Source of the DNA: Rhodanobacteraceae bacterium
Lineage (GTDB): Bacteria; Pseudomonadota; Gammaproteobacteria; Xanthomonadales; SZUA-5
NCBI GenBank assembly: GCA_016713135.1
Contig: JADJPR010000015.1
Coordinates: 47,780 to 111,779, forward strand
Length of the DNA: 64,000 nucleotides
Direction of reading: 5' to 3'
Shown piece after piece: positions 8,208 through 16,176 of the stretch (the first letter of the stretch is position 1; every line of letters begins with the position of its first letter). A model generated the notes under the pieces. That model did not search any database and was not told the DNA's origin. It was given only the letters and a program-made list of their open reading frames with translations. Both the position numbers and the translations under genes were made by a program.

Positions 8208-8877
8208 ATGGGTGTCTTTTCCCGCCTGTCCGACATCATCAACGCGAACCTCAATTCGCTGCTCGACAAGGCCGAGGATCCCGAAAAGATCGTCCGCCTG
8301 ATGATCCAGGAAATGGAAGATACGTTGGTCGAAGTGCGCACGGCGGCGGCCAAGGTGATTGCCGAACGCAAGGAGCGCGAGCGCCAGCTCGGCGTGCTCG
8401 ACCAGGAACAGCGCGACTGGGAACACAAGGCGGAACTCGCCTTGCGCAAGGATCGCGAGGACCTGGCGAAGGCCGCGCTCTCGCACCGCGCTGCACTGGC
8501 CGACCAGGCCAAGGCGGTCGCTGGCGACCTCGAGCGTGCTCGGCGACAACCTGGCCAAGCTCAATGACGACATCGCCAAGCTCCAGGCCAAGCTGCAGGA
8601 CGCCAAGGCACGCCAGCGCACCATCGTGATCCGCGCGCAGAACGCGCAGACCTCGCTGAAGGCGCGCACGCAGATCCACTCGGCCAAGATCGACGACATG
8701 CTGAACCGCTTCGACTATGCCGAACGGCGCATTGACGCGGTCGAGGCGCAGGCGGAGGCTCTGGATCTGGGCCGCGCGAAGACCCTGAACCAGGCCTTTG
8801 CGGACCTGGAGTCGGAGGAGCGCATCAAGGCCGAGCTGGAAGCGCTGAAAGCCCGTGTCAACCAGCCTAAGGGGTAA
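8208..8877 (+). pseudogene. pspA: Phage shock protein A, interrupted by a single-base frameshift
   Basis: The first frame gives MGVFSRLSDIINANLNSLLD and reads as PspA to VAGDLER. At about 8531-8542 the homology moves to the +1 frame (VLGDNLAKLNDDIAKLQAKL), which continues to QPKG. The span is 670 bp; removing one base gives 222 codons plus stop, the length of E. coli PspA. PspA is a coiled-coil ESCRT-III-like protein that binds stressed inner membranes and inhibits PspF. A good AGGAGA ribosome site precedes the ATG. No slippery heptamer is visible, so programmed frameshifting is unlikely. As read, a 119-residue N-terminal fragment would be made; sequencing error is an equal possibility. Confidence 0.85.
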
Positions 8878-8882
8878 GCACG

Positions 8883-9113
8883 ATGTGGGCGGCACTTGAG
8901 GTACCGCTGATCGTCTTCATGGTGGTGGTGCTGCCGGTGTGGCTGGTGCTGCACTATCGCAGCAAGCGGCCAGCGGCGCCGCCGACGACGGCGGTCAACA
9001 CGGACGGCGACATCGCGGAGCTGTGGCAGACCGCGCGTCGCATGGAAGAGCGCATCCGGACGCTGGAACGCATCCTGGATGCCGACACCCCCAACTGGCG
9101 AGGTCGCACATGA
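8883..9113 (+). CDS. pspB: Phage shock protein B
   Basis: A 76-residue inner-membrane protein with one N-terminal transmembrane helix (about 7-24, VPLIVFMVVVLPVWLVLHY) and a cytoplasmic coiled-coil ending ARRMEERIRTLERILDAD, the signature of PspB. In the known system PspB and PspC sense membrane stress and sequester PspA, freeing PspF. It starts 5 bp after the pspA stop and its own stop overlaps an ATG (ATGA at 9110) that could start a longer PspC, so the operon is translationally tight. Confidence 0.9.
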   Translation: MWAALEVPLIVFMVVVLPVWLVLHYRSKRPAAPPTTAVNTDGDIAELWQTARRMEERIRTLERILDADTPNWRGRT

Positions 9114-9175
9114 GCCGCAGTCATCGATTCGGGTATCAGTACGCCGGCGGTTGCCACTGGAATGGAGCAGCATCG

Positions 9176-9577
9176 ATGAACGACCGATTCAGTCCCGGCC
9201 CGCGCCTGTACCGGGATGTGGACCACCGCTGGATCGCCGGTGTGTTGGCGGGTGCGGCGACGCACTTCGGCTGGAACCTGACCGCGCTGCGCATGGTCAC
9301 GATGATCGCCTGCCTGACGCCGATCGTGCCGGTGGTGATGGTGGGGTACATCCTGTGTGCGCTGTTCCTGCCGCCACGCACGGCATTCGATGGGGCGGTC
9401 CCGCCGCCGCCGCCGGGTGCCGCCAGCGACTGGCAGCCGGCGCCCCCGGCGCATGTGACCGCCAGCGAACTGCGCTACCGCATCCGTGAGATGGAAGACC
9501 GGCTGCGTGCGATGGAGGCCTATGTCACCAGCAGCAAGTACGAAATCGACCGCGAACTGAAGCGCGGTCCGCTCTGA
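9176..9577 (+). CDS. pspC: Phage shock protein C (PspC domain)
   Basis: A 133-residue protein. Residues ~8-65 form the PspC domain (RLYRDVDHRWIAGVLAGAA, then FGWNLTALRMVTMI) with a transmembrane segment at about 42-66. A Pro-rich linker and a short coiled coil follow (ELRYRIREMEDRLRAMEAYV). It partners PspB in sensing inner-membrane damage. The ATG at 9176 has a TGGAG site about 9 nt upstream; an earlier ATG at 9110 overlapping the pspB stop would add 22 residues without family resemblance. The operon ends at a strong hairpin at 9638. Confidence 0.88.
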   Translation: MNDRFSPGPRLYRDVDHRWIAGVLAGAATHFGWNLTALRMVTMIACLTPIVPVVMVGYILCALFLPPRTAFDGAVPPPPPGAASDWQPAPPAHVTASELRYRIREMEDRLRAMEAYVTSSKYEIDRELKRGPL

Positions 9578-9637
9578 GCATCGGCGGCTGCCGTGAAACG
9601 CCCTGGCGCGAATCCCGGTTCCGGTGTCGCAATGACG

Positions 9638-9659
9638 AAGGCCCGCGTTCGCGGGCCTT
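9638..9659. terminator. Bidirectional intrinsic terminator after pspC
   Basis: AAGGCCCGC at 9638-9646 pairs perfectly with GCGGGCCTT at 9651-9659 around a 4-nt loop. An outer AATGAC/GTCATT pairing (9631-9636 with 9662-9667) extends it. It lies between the convergent pspC and lipoprotein genes and carries short A and T runs on its two sides, so it can serve both strands. Confidence 0.8.
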
Positions 9660-9674
9660 TGGTCATTGCTGCGA

Positions 9675-10403
9675 TCAGCGCCGCGGGAATTCCTGAGACC
9701 AGTCAGGCACCTGCACCTTGGGCAATTGCACGGGTTCATCGTGTCTGGTGAAGCTGACGCGCAACTGTTCGCCGCTCTGCAATCTTGCCTCCAGTTTGAT
9801 CAGTCGTGAGTTCTCCTCGTCGATGCATACGCCGAGCAGGCTGAAGCGCGTCATCAGTTGCGGCCGCAGGCTCAGGTTCACGGTGCGCGGCTGGCAGGTG
9901 CCTCCGGGGACGATTTCCGGCGCGGCCTTGTCGGCGCTCAACACGTCCTCGGCCTGCGGCAACATGGCCAGTGTATCGGCCAGCAGTGCCAGCGAACTCT
10001 GGACCAGCGGGCTCTGGTCGTACCCCGCGGCCGACTCCCGGAACCAGCGCCCGTTTTGCAGCACCCAGTTGCCGTCATGGTCGGCACTCGGCTTGGGCAG
10101 TGTCCGCACGCCGAAGGAAAAGCCCTGGCCGGCCCCCGTGCCTGTCGCGTACTCGCTGCCGCCGTCGGCGAGGGTCATCTCGCTTTCGAAGGCGTAACTA
10201 CCGCCACTGGTGAGCGTCCGGACCGCGCGCTCATAGGGTGTGCTGATTTTCGCCGGCGGCGGGGGCGCGCGCCGGGATCCAGCGTCGGCAGCGGGCGTTG
10301 CCGCCTCGGGCTCTGGCTGCGCGACCTCGGGTTCATCACTGCATGCCGCGAGGGCGGTGCACAGGGCCAGGGGCAACATCAAACGCGGTACGGTCATTGA
10401 CAT
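9675..10403 (-). CDS. Hypothetical lipoprotein, 242 aa
   Basis: Not recognised by function. From the ATG at 10403 the protein begins MSMTVPRLMLPLALCTALAAC, a lipoprotein signal with lipobox LAAC, then an acidic Pro/Ala linker (about 22-55) and a globular domain. The last ~60 residues are beta-rich and contain CQPRTVNLSLRPQL and FSLLGVCIDEENSRLIKLEARL. Two cysteines in the mature domain could pair. It would be an envelope lipoprotein (no Asp at +2, so probably outer membrane). It lies 69 bp downstream of the PhzF gene on the same strand and may be cotranscribed. Confidence 0.7.
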   Translation of the reverse strand: MSMTVPRLMLPLALCTALAACSDEPEVAQPEPEAATPAADAGSRRAPPPPAKISTPYERAVRTLTSGGSYAFESEMTLADGGSEYATGTGAGQGFSFGVRTLPKPSADHDGNWVLQNGRWFRESAAGYDQSPLVQSSLALLADTLAMLPQAEDVLSADKAAPEIVPGGTCQPRTVNLSLRPQLMTRFSLLGVCIDEENSRLIKLEARLQSGEQLRVSFTRHDEPVQLPKVQVPDWSQEFPRR

Positions 10404-10472
10404 GCGTGATTGCTCGGACTTCGGGATATGGCGCCTCAGACCGCAAAAGCGCGCCGGTGTTCCCGATGGCAT

Positions 10473-11348
10473 TCACAGATCGACCGCGCCGCGTATCAGC
10501 GCGCAGCAGCGCCCGCCGATGTGCACCCGCCCGGCAGCGTGACGAACGTGCACTTCGCCCGCGCGACCCACGGCATGGCCTTGACTCGCCGAGTAGCGCC
10601 CACCGAACGCGGCCAGGCGATTCTGCGCGGCCAGCCAGTCGCCCACTGCGGCCTGGGCGCTCCCGGTGACTGGATCCTCGGGCACGCCGGTGGCGGGCGC
10701 GAAGGCGCGCAGTTCCAGCGGCACCGGCAGGTTCGGTTCGAAGGAGAACACCGCCAGGCCCTCGACCTTGAGCGAGCGGCTCAGCGTGGCGATCAGTTCG
10801 AGGTCCGGGACGATCGCGCGTACCTGCGCGCGACTGGCCAGTTCCAGCAGCACCCAGCGGGCACCCAGGTCCGACAGCACCGGGCGCTCGCCGACGCCCG
10901 CGCCGACGCCGCCGATGGCACGCGGCAGCGCCTCGATGATTTCCGGTGGCAGCGCACTGCGCCGTGGCAGCGGCGCCTGCACCGAGACCACCCGCTGGTT
11001 GCCCTCGCCATCGACATGCACGTCGAGCAGACCCGCGCCGCACTGCTGCACCAGTTGGCCGTGGGCGTCCGGCTTGACCAGTCCGGCGTCGAGCAATGCC
11101 CAAGCCGTGCCGACACTCGGATGGCCGGCGAACGGCAGTTCCGCCATCGGCGTGTAGATGCGCACCTGGTAACTCGCGCCTGGCGCATCCGGCCGCAGCA
11201 CGAAAGTCGTCTCCGACAAATTGGTCCAGCGCGCGAAGCGCTGCATCGCCGCCGGATCCATGCCGTTGGCATCCAGCACCACCGCGAGCGGATTGCCGTA
11301 CATCGGCACCGCGGTGAACACATCGACCTGGACAAAGGGACGCAGCAT
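10473..11348 (-). CDS. PhzF-family isomerase
   Basis: A 291-residue PhzF-fold protein beginning LRPFVQVDVFTAVPMYGNPLAVV, with NLSETTFV placing the catalytic-type Glu at position 46 (PhzF E45 equivalent), then AELPFAGHPSVGTAW and the second-half motif PEDPVTGSAQAAV. Two similar alpha/beta halves make up the fold. The family includes phenazine isomerases and many uncharacterised epimerase-like proteins; no phenazine genes are nearby, so substrate is unknown. The ATG at 11348 was chosen for the GGAG 8 nt upstream; a GTG at 11366 is an alternative. Confidence 0.85.
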   Translation of the reverse strand: MLRPFVQVDVFTAVPMYGNPLAVVLDANGMDPAAMQRFARWTNLSETTFVLRPDAPGASYQVRIYTPMAELPFAGHPSVGTAWALLDAGLVKPDAHGQLVQQCGAGLLDVHVDGEGNQRVVSVQAPLPRRSALPPEIIEALPRAIGGVGAGVGERPVLSDLGARWVLLELASRAQVRAIVPDLELIATLSRSLKVEGLAVFSFEPNLPVPLELRAFAPATGVPEDPVTGSAQAAVGDWLAAQNRLAAFGGRYSASQGHAVGRAGEVHVRHAAGRVHIGGRCCALIRGAVDL

Positions 11349-11752
11349 GGTAGCGGCTCCGGACACGGCCGTTCAGGCTCGCGCGTTGAGGCGTCAGGCG
11401 CAAGTGCTGGGGTGGAGCAGGTGAAGCGGGGGAGGTGAAGCGGGGGGCGGGGGGAGGTGGAGCGGGGCGGGGGTGCTGTTGTGGGGAAATGGCGGGGCGG
11501 TTTCGTGGGTCGCCCTCGACGCGCCTGGGGTCATCCACGGAGACCGGTGCCTTTCCCCTTGCCCCTCGCCCCGCTTCATCTCTCCCCGCCCTTGCATTTT
11601 CCGCACCCCGCTTCATCTCCCCCGCTTTTGGGCCTCATGCTGCACCGCCACACAAGCATGGTCGAAGTTTCATATCGAACGCCACTGAGAAGCCATTTCC
11701 GATCTCGCAAGCTCTTGCTGCAGTGCGCTAAGGTTGGCGTCCCTTGACGGGC
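11349..11752. repeat. Gene-free stretch with G-rich/C-rich hairpin arms
   Basis: No gene was found here. The left part (11417-11475) is a run of words like GTGAAGCGGGGGAG; the right part (11552-11625) is the complementary C-rich run. The best pairing is 11426-11445 with 11606-11625, 19 of 20 bases. The G-runs of four to six also give quadruplex potential on the plus strand. The promoter of lysAC must lie in or after the right arm. Confidence 0.65.
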
Positions 11753-14359
11753 ATGAACGAGGTCGCGGCGGTCACCATGCGCTGGATAGTCCTGAAGTTC
11801 GGCGGCACAAGTGTGTCGCGGCGGCATCGCTGGGAGAACATCGGCCGCCTGATGCGCGAGCGCCAGCAGCTTGGCGTGGGCGTGGTCACCGTGGTCTCGG
11901 CACTGTCGGGGGTCACCGACGCGCTCAAGGCACTGATCGCGCTGCACGGCGATCCGGCCGCCATGGCCGCGGCGGGCGAGGCGCTGATCGAGCGCCACCT
12001 GGCCTTCGCGCGGGATCTCGACGTCGCACCCGAAGTGCTCAACCATCGCGTCGCGGAGCTGCGCCGGCTGGTCGGCGATGTGCGTGCCGCGGCTGGCGGA
12101 CACGCCTGGCAGGCCGAAGTGCAGGCGCAGGGCGAGTTGTGGTCGAGCACTTTGGGCGCGCACTTCCTCGCGGGCCTTGGGATGGCGGTCAAATGGCTGG
12201 ATGCGCGCGATTACCTCACCAGCCGCGAGCAGGCGCTCGCCACCGAGTGGTCGCGCTACCAGAGCGCGATCTGCGAGCCGCGCCCGAGCCCGGCGGTGCG
12301 GCAGGACCTGGCCGCGCGCGGACAGATGTTCATCACCCAGGGCTTCATCGCGCGCCAGCCGGGCGGCGACACCGTGCTGCTCGGGCGCGGCGGCTCGGAC
12401 ACGTCCGCCAGCTACTTCGGTGCGCTGCTCGGCGCCGAGCGGGTGGAAATCTGGACCGATGTGCCGGGCATGTTCAGCGCCAACCCCAAGCAAGTACCGG
12501 ATGCACGCCTGTTGCGCCGGCTGGACTACGACGAGGCACAGGAAATCGCCACCACCGGCGCCAAGGTGCTGCATCCGCGCGCCATCGGCCCGGTGCGCGA
12601 GGTCAAGGTGCCACTGTGGATCAAGGACACCGAACGGCCCGAGTTGCCGGGCACCGAGATCGTCGCCGAGGCCGCCGGTGGCGCGCCCAGCATCAAGGCG
12701 ATCTCGCTGCGCAACGGCATCACCCTGGTGTCGATGGAATCGATCGGCATGTGGCAGCAGGTGGGCTTCCTCGCCGATGTGTTCGCCTGCTTCAAACAGC
12801 ACGGCCTGTCGGTGGACCTGATCGGCTCGGCTGAAACCAATGTCACGGTGTCGCTGGACCCGAGTGACAACCTGCTCGACGCCGGCACCCTGGACGCGCT
12901 GTGCCGCGACCTGGCGCGCGTCTGCCGCGTGCGCGTGATCGCGCCCTGCGCGGCGGTGACCCTGGTTGGCCGCGGCATGCGCGGGATGATGCACCGGCTG
13001 TCGGAGATCCTCGCCGAGATCGGCGCGCGCCGGGTGCACCTGGTGTCGCAGTCGTCCAACAACCTGAATCTTACCTTCGTCATCGATGCCGCCGACGCCG
13101 ACGGCGTGGTCCCCGCGCTGCACGCGCACCTGGTGCGCGAGGGCCTGACCGGCGCCGACGGTGACCCGGTGTTCGGCCCCTCCTGGCGTGCGCTGGAGCG
13201 CGTGCCGGAGCCGCCGCCGGTGCGCTGGTGGGAAAGCGCGCGGGCGGCGCTTCTGGCGCGCGCGCAGGCGCTGCCGACGCCGTGTTATGTCTACGCCGGC
13301 AGCATGCTGCGCGCCCGCGCAGCCGACCTGCTCGGACTCAAGTCGGTCGATCGCCGCTACTACGCGCTCAAGGCCAATCCACATCGGGAGATCCTGCGCA
13401 CACTCGCTGGACTCGGCTTCGGCATGGAGTGCGTGTCGCTCGGCGAACTGGACCATGTGCAGGCCACGCTGCCGGACCTGCCGCCGGAGCGCGTGCTGTT
13501 CACGCCGAATTTCGCGCCACGCGCCGAATACGCCGCAGCGCTGGCGCGCGGCGTGCGCGTGACGGTCGACAACCTGTCGCTGCTGGAGCGCTGGCCGGAG
13601 CTGTTTGTGGGGCGCGAGATCCTGCTGCGCTTCGACCTCGGCCGCGGTCTCGGCCACCACGACAAGGTCAAGACCGGCGGCGAGAAGAGCAAGTTCGGCA
13701 TTGCCGTGGCCGAGGTTGCCGCCGCCGCGCGCCTGGCGGCCGCCTGCGATGCGCAGGTGATCGGGCTGCATGCGCACCTCGGCAGCGGGATCTTCGACAT
13801 CGCGCACTGGAAGACGGTCTACGCCGACCTCGCCGGACTCGCGGATCGCTTCCCGGCAGTGCAGGCGCTCGACATCGGTGGCGGCCTGGGCGTGCCGCAC
13901 GAGCCGGGCGAACAGCCGCTCGCGCTGGCGGAACTGGATGCCGCGCTGGCTGGGGTCAAGTCGCTTTACCCGCGCTTCGAACTGTGGATCGAGCCCGGCC
14001 GCTACCTCGTCGCCGAGGCCGGCGTGGTGCTGACCCGCGTGACTCAGACCAAGCGCAAGAGTGGGGTGCAGTTCGTCGGTGTCGACGCCGGCATGCACAC
14101 CCTGCTGCGCCCGGCGCTGTACGACGCCTGGCACGAGATCGTCGACCTGAGCCGTCACGGCCAGCCAACTGGTGGCCGCTGGCAGGTCGTCGGCCCGATC
14201 TGCGAATCCGGCGACATCCTCGGCCGCGACCGCGCTCTGCCGGAGCCGCAGGAGGGCGATTTGATGCTGATCGCCAACGCCGGCGCCTACGGTGCGTCGA
14301 TGGCATCGCGCTATAACCTGCGCGAGGCGGTGCGCGAGGAGTGGGTGGATGAGTTGTGA
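11753..14359 (+). CDS. lysAC: Bifunctional aspartate kinase / diaminopimelate decarboxylase
   Basis: About 868 residues, a natural fusion of the first and last enzymes of lysine/DAP biosynthesis. The N-terminal kinase (about 1-300) has WIVLKFGGTSVS; two ACT regulatory domains follow (about 315-465), implying feedback control by lysine. The C-terminal half is a fold-III PLP decarboxylase: the PLP lysine is in YYALKANPH (about K540), with HAHLGSGIFD, the phosphate-binding GGGLGVPH and the substrate-binding CESGDIL near the end. The fusion is typical of Xanthomonadales. The start could also be ATG 11777 or TTG 11744. It sits 5' of murL, so both feed the peptidoglycan stem peptide. Confidence 0.93.
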   Translation: MNEVAAVTMRWIVLKFGGTSVSRRHRWENIGRLMRERQQLGVGVVTVVSALSGVTDALKALIALHGDPAAMAAAGEALIERHLAFARDLDVAPEVLNHRVAELRRLVGDVRAAAGGHAWQAEVQAQGELWSSTLGAHFLAGLGMAVKWLDARDYLTSREQALATEWSRYQSAICEPRPSPAVRQDLAARGQMFITQGFIARQPGGDTVLLGRGGSDTSASYFGALLGAERVEIWTDVPGMFSANPKQVPDARLLRRLDYDEAQEIATTGAKVLHPRAIGPVREVKVPLWIKDTERPELPGTEIVAEAAGGAPSIKAISLRNGITLVSMESIGMWQQVGFLADVFACFKQHGLSVDLIGSAETNVTVSLDPSDNLLDAGTLDALCRDLARVCRVRVIAPCAAVTLVGRGMRGMMHRLSEILAEIGARRVHLVSQSSNNLNLTFVIDAADADGVVPALHAHLVREGLTGADGDPVFGPSWRALERVPEPPPVRWWESARAALLARAQALPTPCYVYAGSMLRARAADLLGLKSVDRRYYALKANPHREILRTLAGLGFGMECVSLGELDHVQATLPDLPPERVLFTPNFAPRAEYAAALARGVRVTVDNLSLLERWPELFVGREILLRFDLGRGLGHHDKVKTGGEKSKFGIAVAEVAAAARLAAACDAQVIGLHAHLGSGIFDIAHWKTVYADLAGLADRFPAVQALDIGGGLGVPHEPGEQPLALAELDAALAGVKSLYPRFELWIEPGRYLVAEAGVVLTRVTQTKRKSGVQFVGVDAGMHTLLRPALYDAWHEIVDLSRHGQPTGGRWQVVGPICESGDILGRDRALPEPQEGDLMLIANAGAYGASMASRYNLREAVREEWVDEL

Positions 14360-14360
14360 G

Positions 14361-14510
14361 AAGCCAGGAGCGGGGCAGGGGGCAGGGGGCAAGGGGAATT
14401 GCCAAGGCTTCGGACATGCCCCGGATTCATGGCCGAGCGCCTCCATTCGCCCCAGTGGGGTTCGAGCCTTGAGGCAGCGGCCCCTGCCCCTTGCCCCTTG
14501 CCCCGCCTTT
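14361..14510. repeat. GGGGCA/TGCCCC tandem-word hairpin between lysAC and murL
   Basis: The left arm (14366-14400) is a series of GGGGCA-type words; the right arm (14478-14510) is the complementary TGCCCC series. The loop is about 77 nt. It begins directly after the lysAC stop and ends about 15 bp before the murL start. The G-runs could form a quadruplex on the plus strand, and the same design recurs at 30413-30506. Confidence 0.7.
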
Positions 14511-14524
14511 CCGAGCCTCACGAC

Positions 14525-15865
14525 ATGACCCAACCCCGCCCCACCGCCACGACCTTCCGCCTGACCGACTGCCGTTACGCCGACGGAGAGGTGTTGCTCG
14601 GCTATGCCTTCGACGATGGCGCCACGATGTTCGAGCGCATCCGCTTCCCTGGCGCGCCGGCGGCGGTGCCGGCGGGGCGCGAGGCGGCGTTCGCCCGGGC
14701 GCTGGCACTGCTGCACGGGATCGCGGGCGTCAGCTACTACAAGGCACTGGTCCCGGAGCGTATCGAAGTGGCCGGTGAGGCTTTCGATCCGGCGCTGGCG
14801 ACGCTGCTGGACGAGGTCTGGCTGCATGGCCTTGGCGAGTTCGCGCATCACAACGGCCTGGACTTGCGCGGGCGGATCCGCTTCCCGCATGGCGCGGAAC
14901 CAGCACCCGCGGCAGCTGCGCTTGGCCTGCCGCGGCGCGCGCTGGTGCCGATCGGTGGCGGCAAGGATTCGCTGGTCAGCATCGAGACGCTCAAGCGCGC
15001 GGGCGATCCGGTCGCGGTGGTGTGGATCGGCCGCAGCGAACTGATCCGCGCCTGCGCCCAGGCCACCGGGCAGCCGCTGCTGAACATCGAGCGCGAGATC
15101 GCGCCGGAACTGTTCGAACTCAATCGCCGTGGCGCCTGGAACGGCCACATCCCGGTCACCGCGATCAACTCGGCGATCCTGACCCTGGCGGCGCTGCTCT
15201 ACGGCTACGACGAGATCGTGTTTTCCAACGAGGCTTCGGCGAGCGTCGGCAACCTCGTCAGCAACGAACTCGACATCAACCACCAGTGGAGCAAGGGCCT
15301 GCGCTTCGAGACCCTGTTCGCCGGCTACCTGCGCGACGCGGTAGCTGCCGACCTGCGCTACTACTCGCTGCTGCGGCCGTTCTCCGAACTGGCGGTGACC
15401 GAGCGTTTCGCCCGGTTGACCCGCTATCACGGGCTGTTTTCCAGCTGCAACCGCAATTTCCGCATCCTCGGCGACAAGCCCTCCTCGCGCTGGTGCGGCG
15501 AGTGTCCGAAATGCCGTTTCGTGTTCCTCGCGCTGGCGCCGTTCATGAGCAAGCCCGCGCTGCTGACGATCTTCGGCCGCAACCTGCTGGACGAGCCGGA
15601 GCAAGTGGCGGGTTTCGATGCGCTGCTCGAATTCGGCGCGGTCAAACCCTTCGAATGCGTGGGCGAGGGCCGCGAATCCCGCGCCGCGCTGCTCGCGCTG
15701 AGCCAGCGCGCCGACTGGCGCGAGGACGCTCTGGTGCGGCGCTTCGTCGACGAGGTGCTGCCGGCGATCGATCCCTCCGGGCTCGAGCTGCCGCCACTGC
15801 TGCGGCCTTCCGGAGAGCACCACGTTCCGGCGAGGCTGTGGGCGGCGCTGGGCCTGGAATCCTGA
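14525..15865 (+). CDS. murL: UDP-MurNAc-L-Ala-L-Glu epimerase (MurL)
   Basis: A 446-residue protein matching MurL in length and layout. An ATP-pyrophosphatase-like loop, PIGGGKDSLVSIETLKRAG, is at about 142-160. It is followed by NSAILTLAALLYGYDEIVFSNEASASVGN and LDINHQWSKGL, then a Cys pair WCGECPKCRFVF (about 322-333). MurL, described from Xanthomonas, epimerises the terminal L-Glu of UDP-MurNAc-L-Ala-L-Glu to D-Glu using ATP, replacing glutamate racemase. Its partner ligase MurD2 is not in the window. Placement directly after lysAC groups two sources of stem-peptide residues. The ATG follows the hairpin, with no strong ribosome site. Confidence 0.78.
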   Translation: MTQPRPTATTFRLTDCRYADGEVLLGYAFDDGATMFERIRFPGAPAAVPAGREAAFARALALLHGIAGVSYYKALVPERIEVAGEAFDPALATLLDEVWLHGLGEFAHHNGLDLRGRIRFPHGAEPAPAAAALGLPRRALVPIGGGKDSLVSIETLKRAGDPVAVVWIGRSELIRACAQATGQPLLNIEREIAPELFELNRRGAWNGHIPVTAINSAILTLAALLYGYDEIVFSNEASASVGNLVSNELDINHQWSKGLRFETLFAGYLRDAVAADLRYYSLLRPFSELAVTERFARLTRYHGLFSSCNRNFRILGDKPSSRWCGECPKCRFVFLALAPFMSKPALLTIFGRNLLDEPEQVAGFDALLEFGAVKPFECVGEGRESRAALLALSQRADWREDALVRRFVDEVLPAIDPSGLELPPLLRPSGEHHVPARLWAALGLES

Positions 15866-15917
15866 GCCGGTTGTCGGTAGGCGGTTGTGTCGGCAGCAGC
15901 CGATGTGCCCTGAGCCC

Positions 15918-15989
15918 GTGGGAGCGGCTTCAGCCGCGATCTTTTCCCGGCGGCTGCTGGAGAAGATCGCCGACAGAGTCGGCTCCCAC
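15918..15989. repeat. REP palindrome, GTGGGAGCGGCTTCAGCCGCG type
   Basis: A 72-bp element starting GTGGGAGCGGCTTCAGCCGC and ending CGGCTCCCAC, with an inner GCGGCT/AGCCGC dyad and a second dyad around CCGGCGGC. A near-identical element lies at 20217-20287 and shorter forms at 63044 and 63510. It resembles the extragenic REP/BIME units widespread in Pseudomonas and Xanthomonadales. Confidence 0.8.
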
Positions 15990-16016
15990 AGGTGTGTCGG
16001 TGTTCGAGCCTTGCTG

Positions 16017-16096
16017 CCCAGAACCCAGAACCCACAACCCACAACCCACAACCCACAACCCACAACCCACAACCCACAACCCACAACCCACAACCC
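16017..16096. repeat. Heptamer array (CCCAGAA)2(CCCACAA)9
   Basis: Two copies of CCCAGAA (16017-16030) and nine perfect copies of CCCACAA (16031-16093) plus a final CCC. On the minus strand this reads (TTGTGGG)n, which gives successive GGG runs separated by TTGT, a textbook quadruplex pattern. It starts 27 bp after a REP element; the same pairing is seen at 20217-20341. Confidence 0.92.
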
Positions 16097-16176
16097 GGCT
16101 AGATCCTGCCCGCCATCCAATCCACCACCTCGGGCTGCCGGGCATACTTGGCCACTGAACCTCCCGGAACCCGCGC

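Noticed and set aside
8525..8545. Programmed ribosomal frameshift in pspA.
   Set aside because: No slippery heptamer, no downstream stem-loop and no known PspA precedent; an indel is simpler.
10473..11348. Phenazine biosynthesis from the PhzF-family gene.
   Set aside because: No other phz genes nearby, and most PhzF-fold proteins are not phenazine enzymes.
16017..16096. CRISPR-like look of regular repeats at 16017, 20314, 32060 and 62971.
   Set aside because: Units are 6-8 bp with no spacers and no cas genes nearby; they are simple tandem arrays.
16017..16096. Telomere-like function for (TTGTGGG)n.
   Set aside because: The arrays are internal and short, and sit next to REP elements in ordinary gene neighbourhoods; there is no sign of a linear replicon end.
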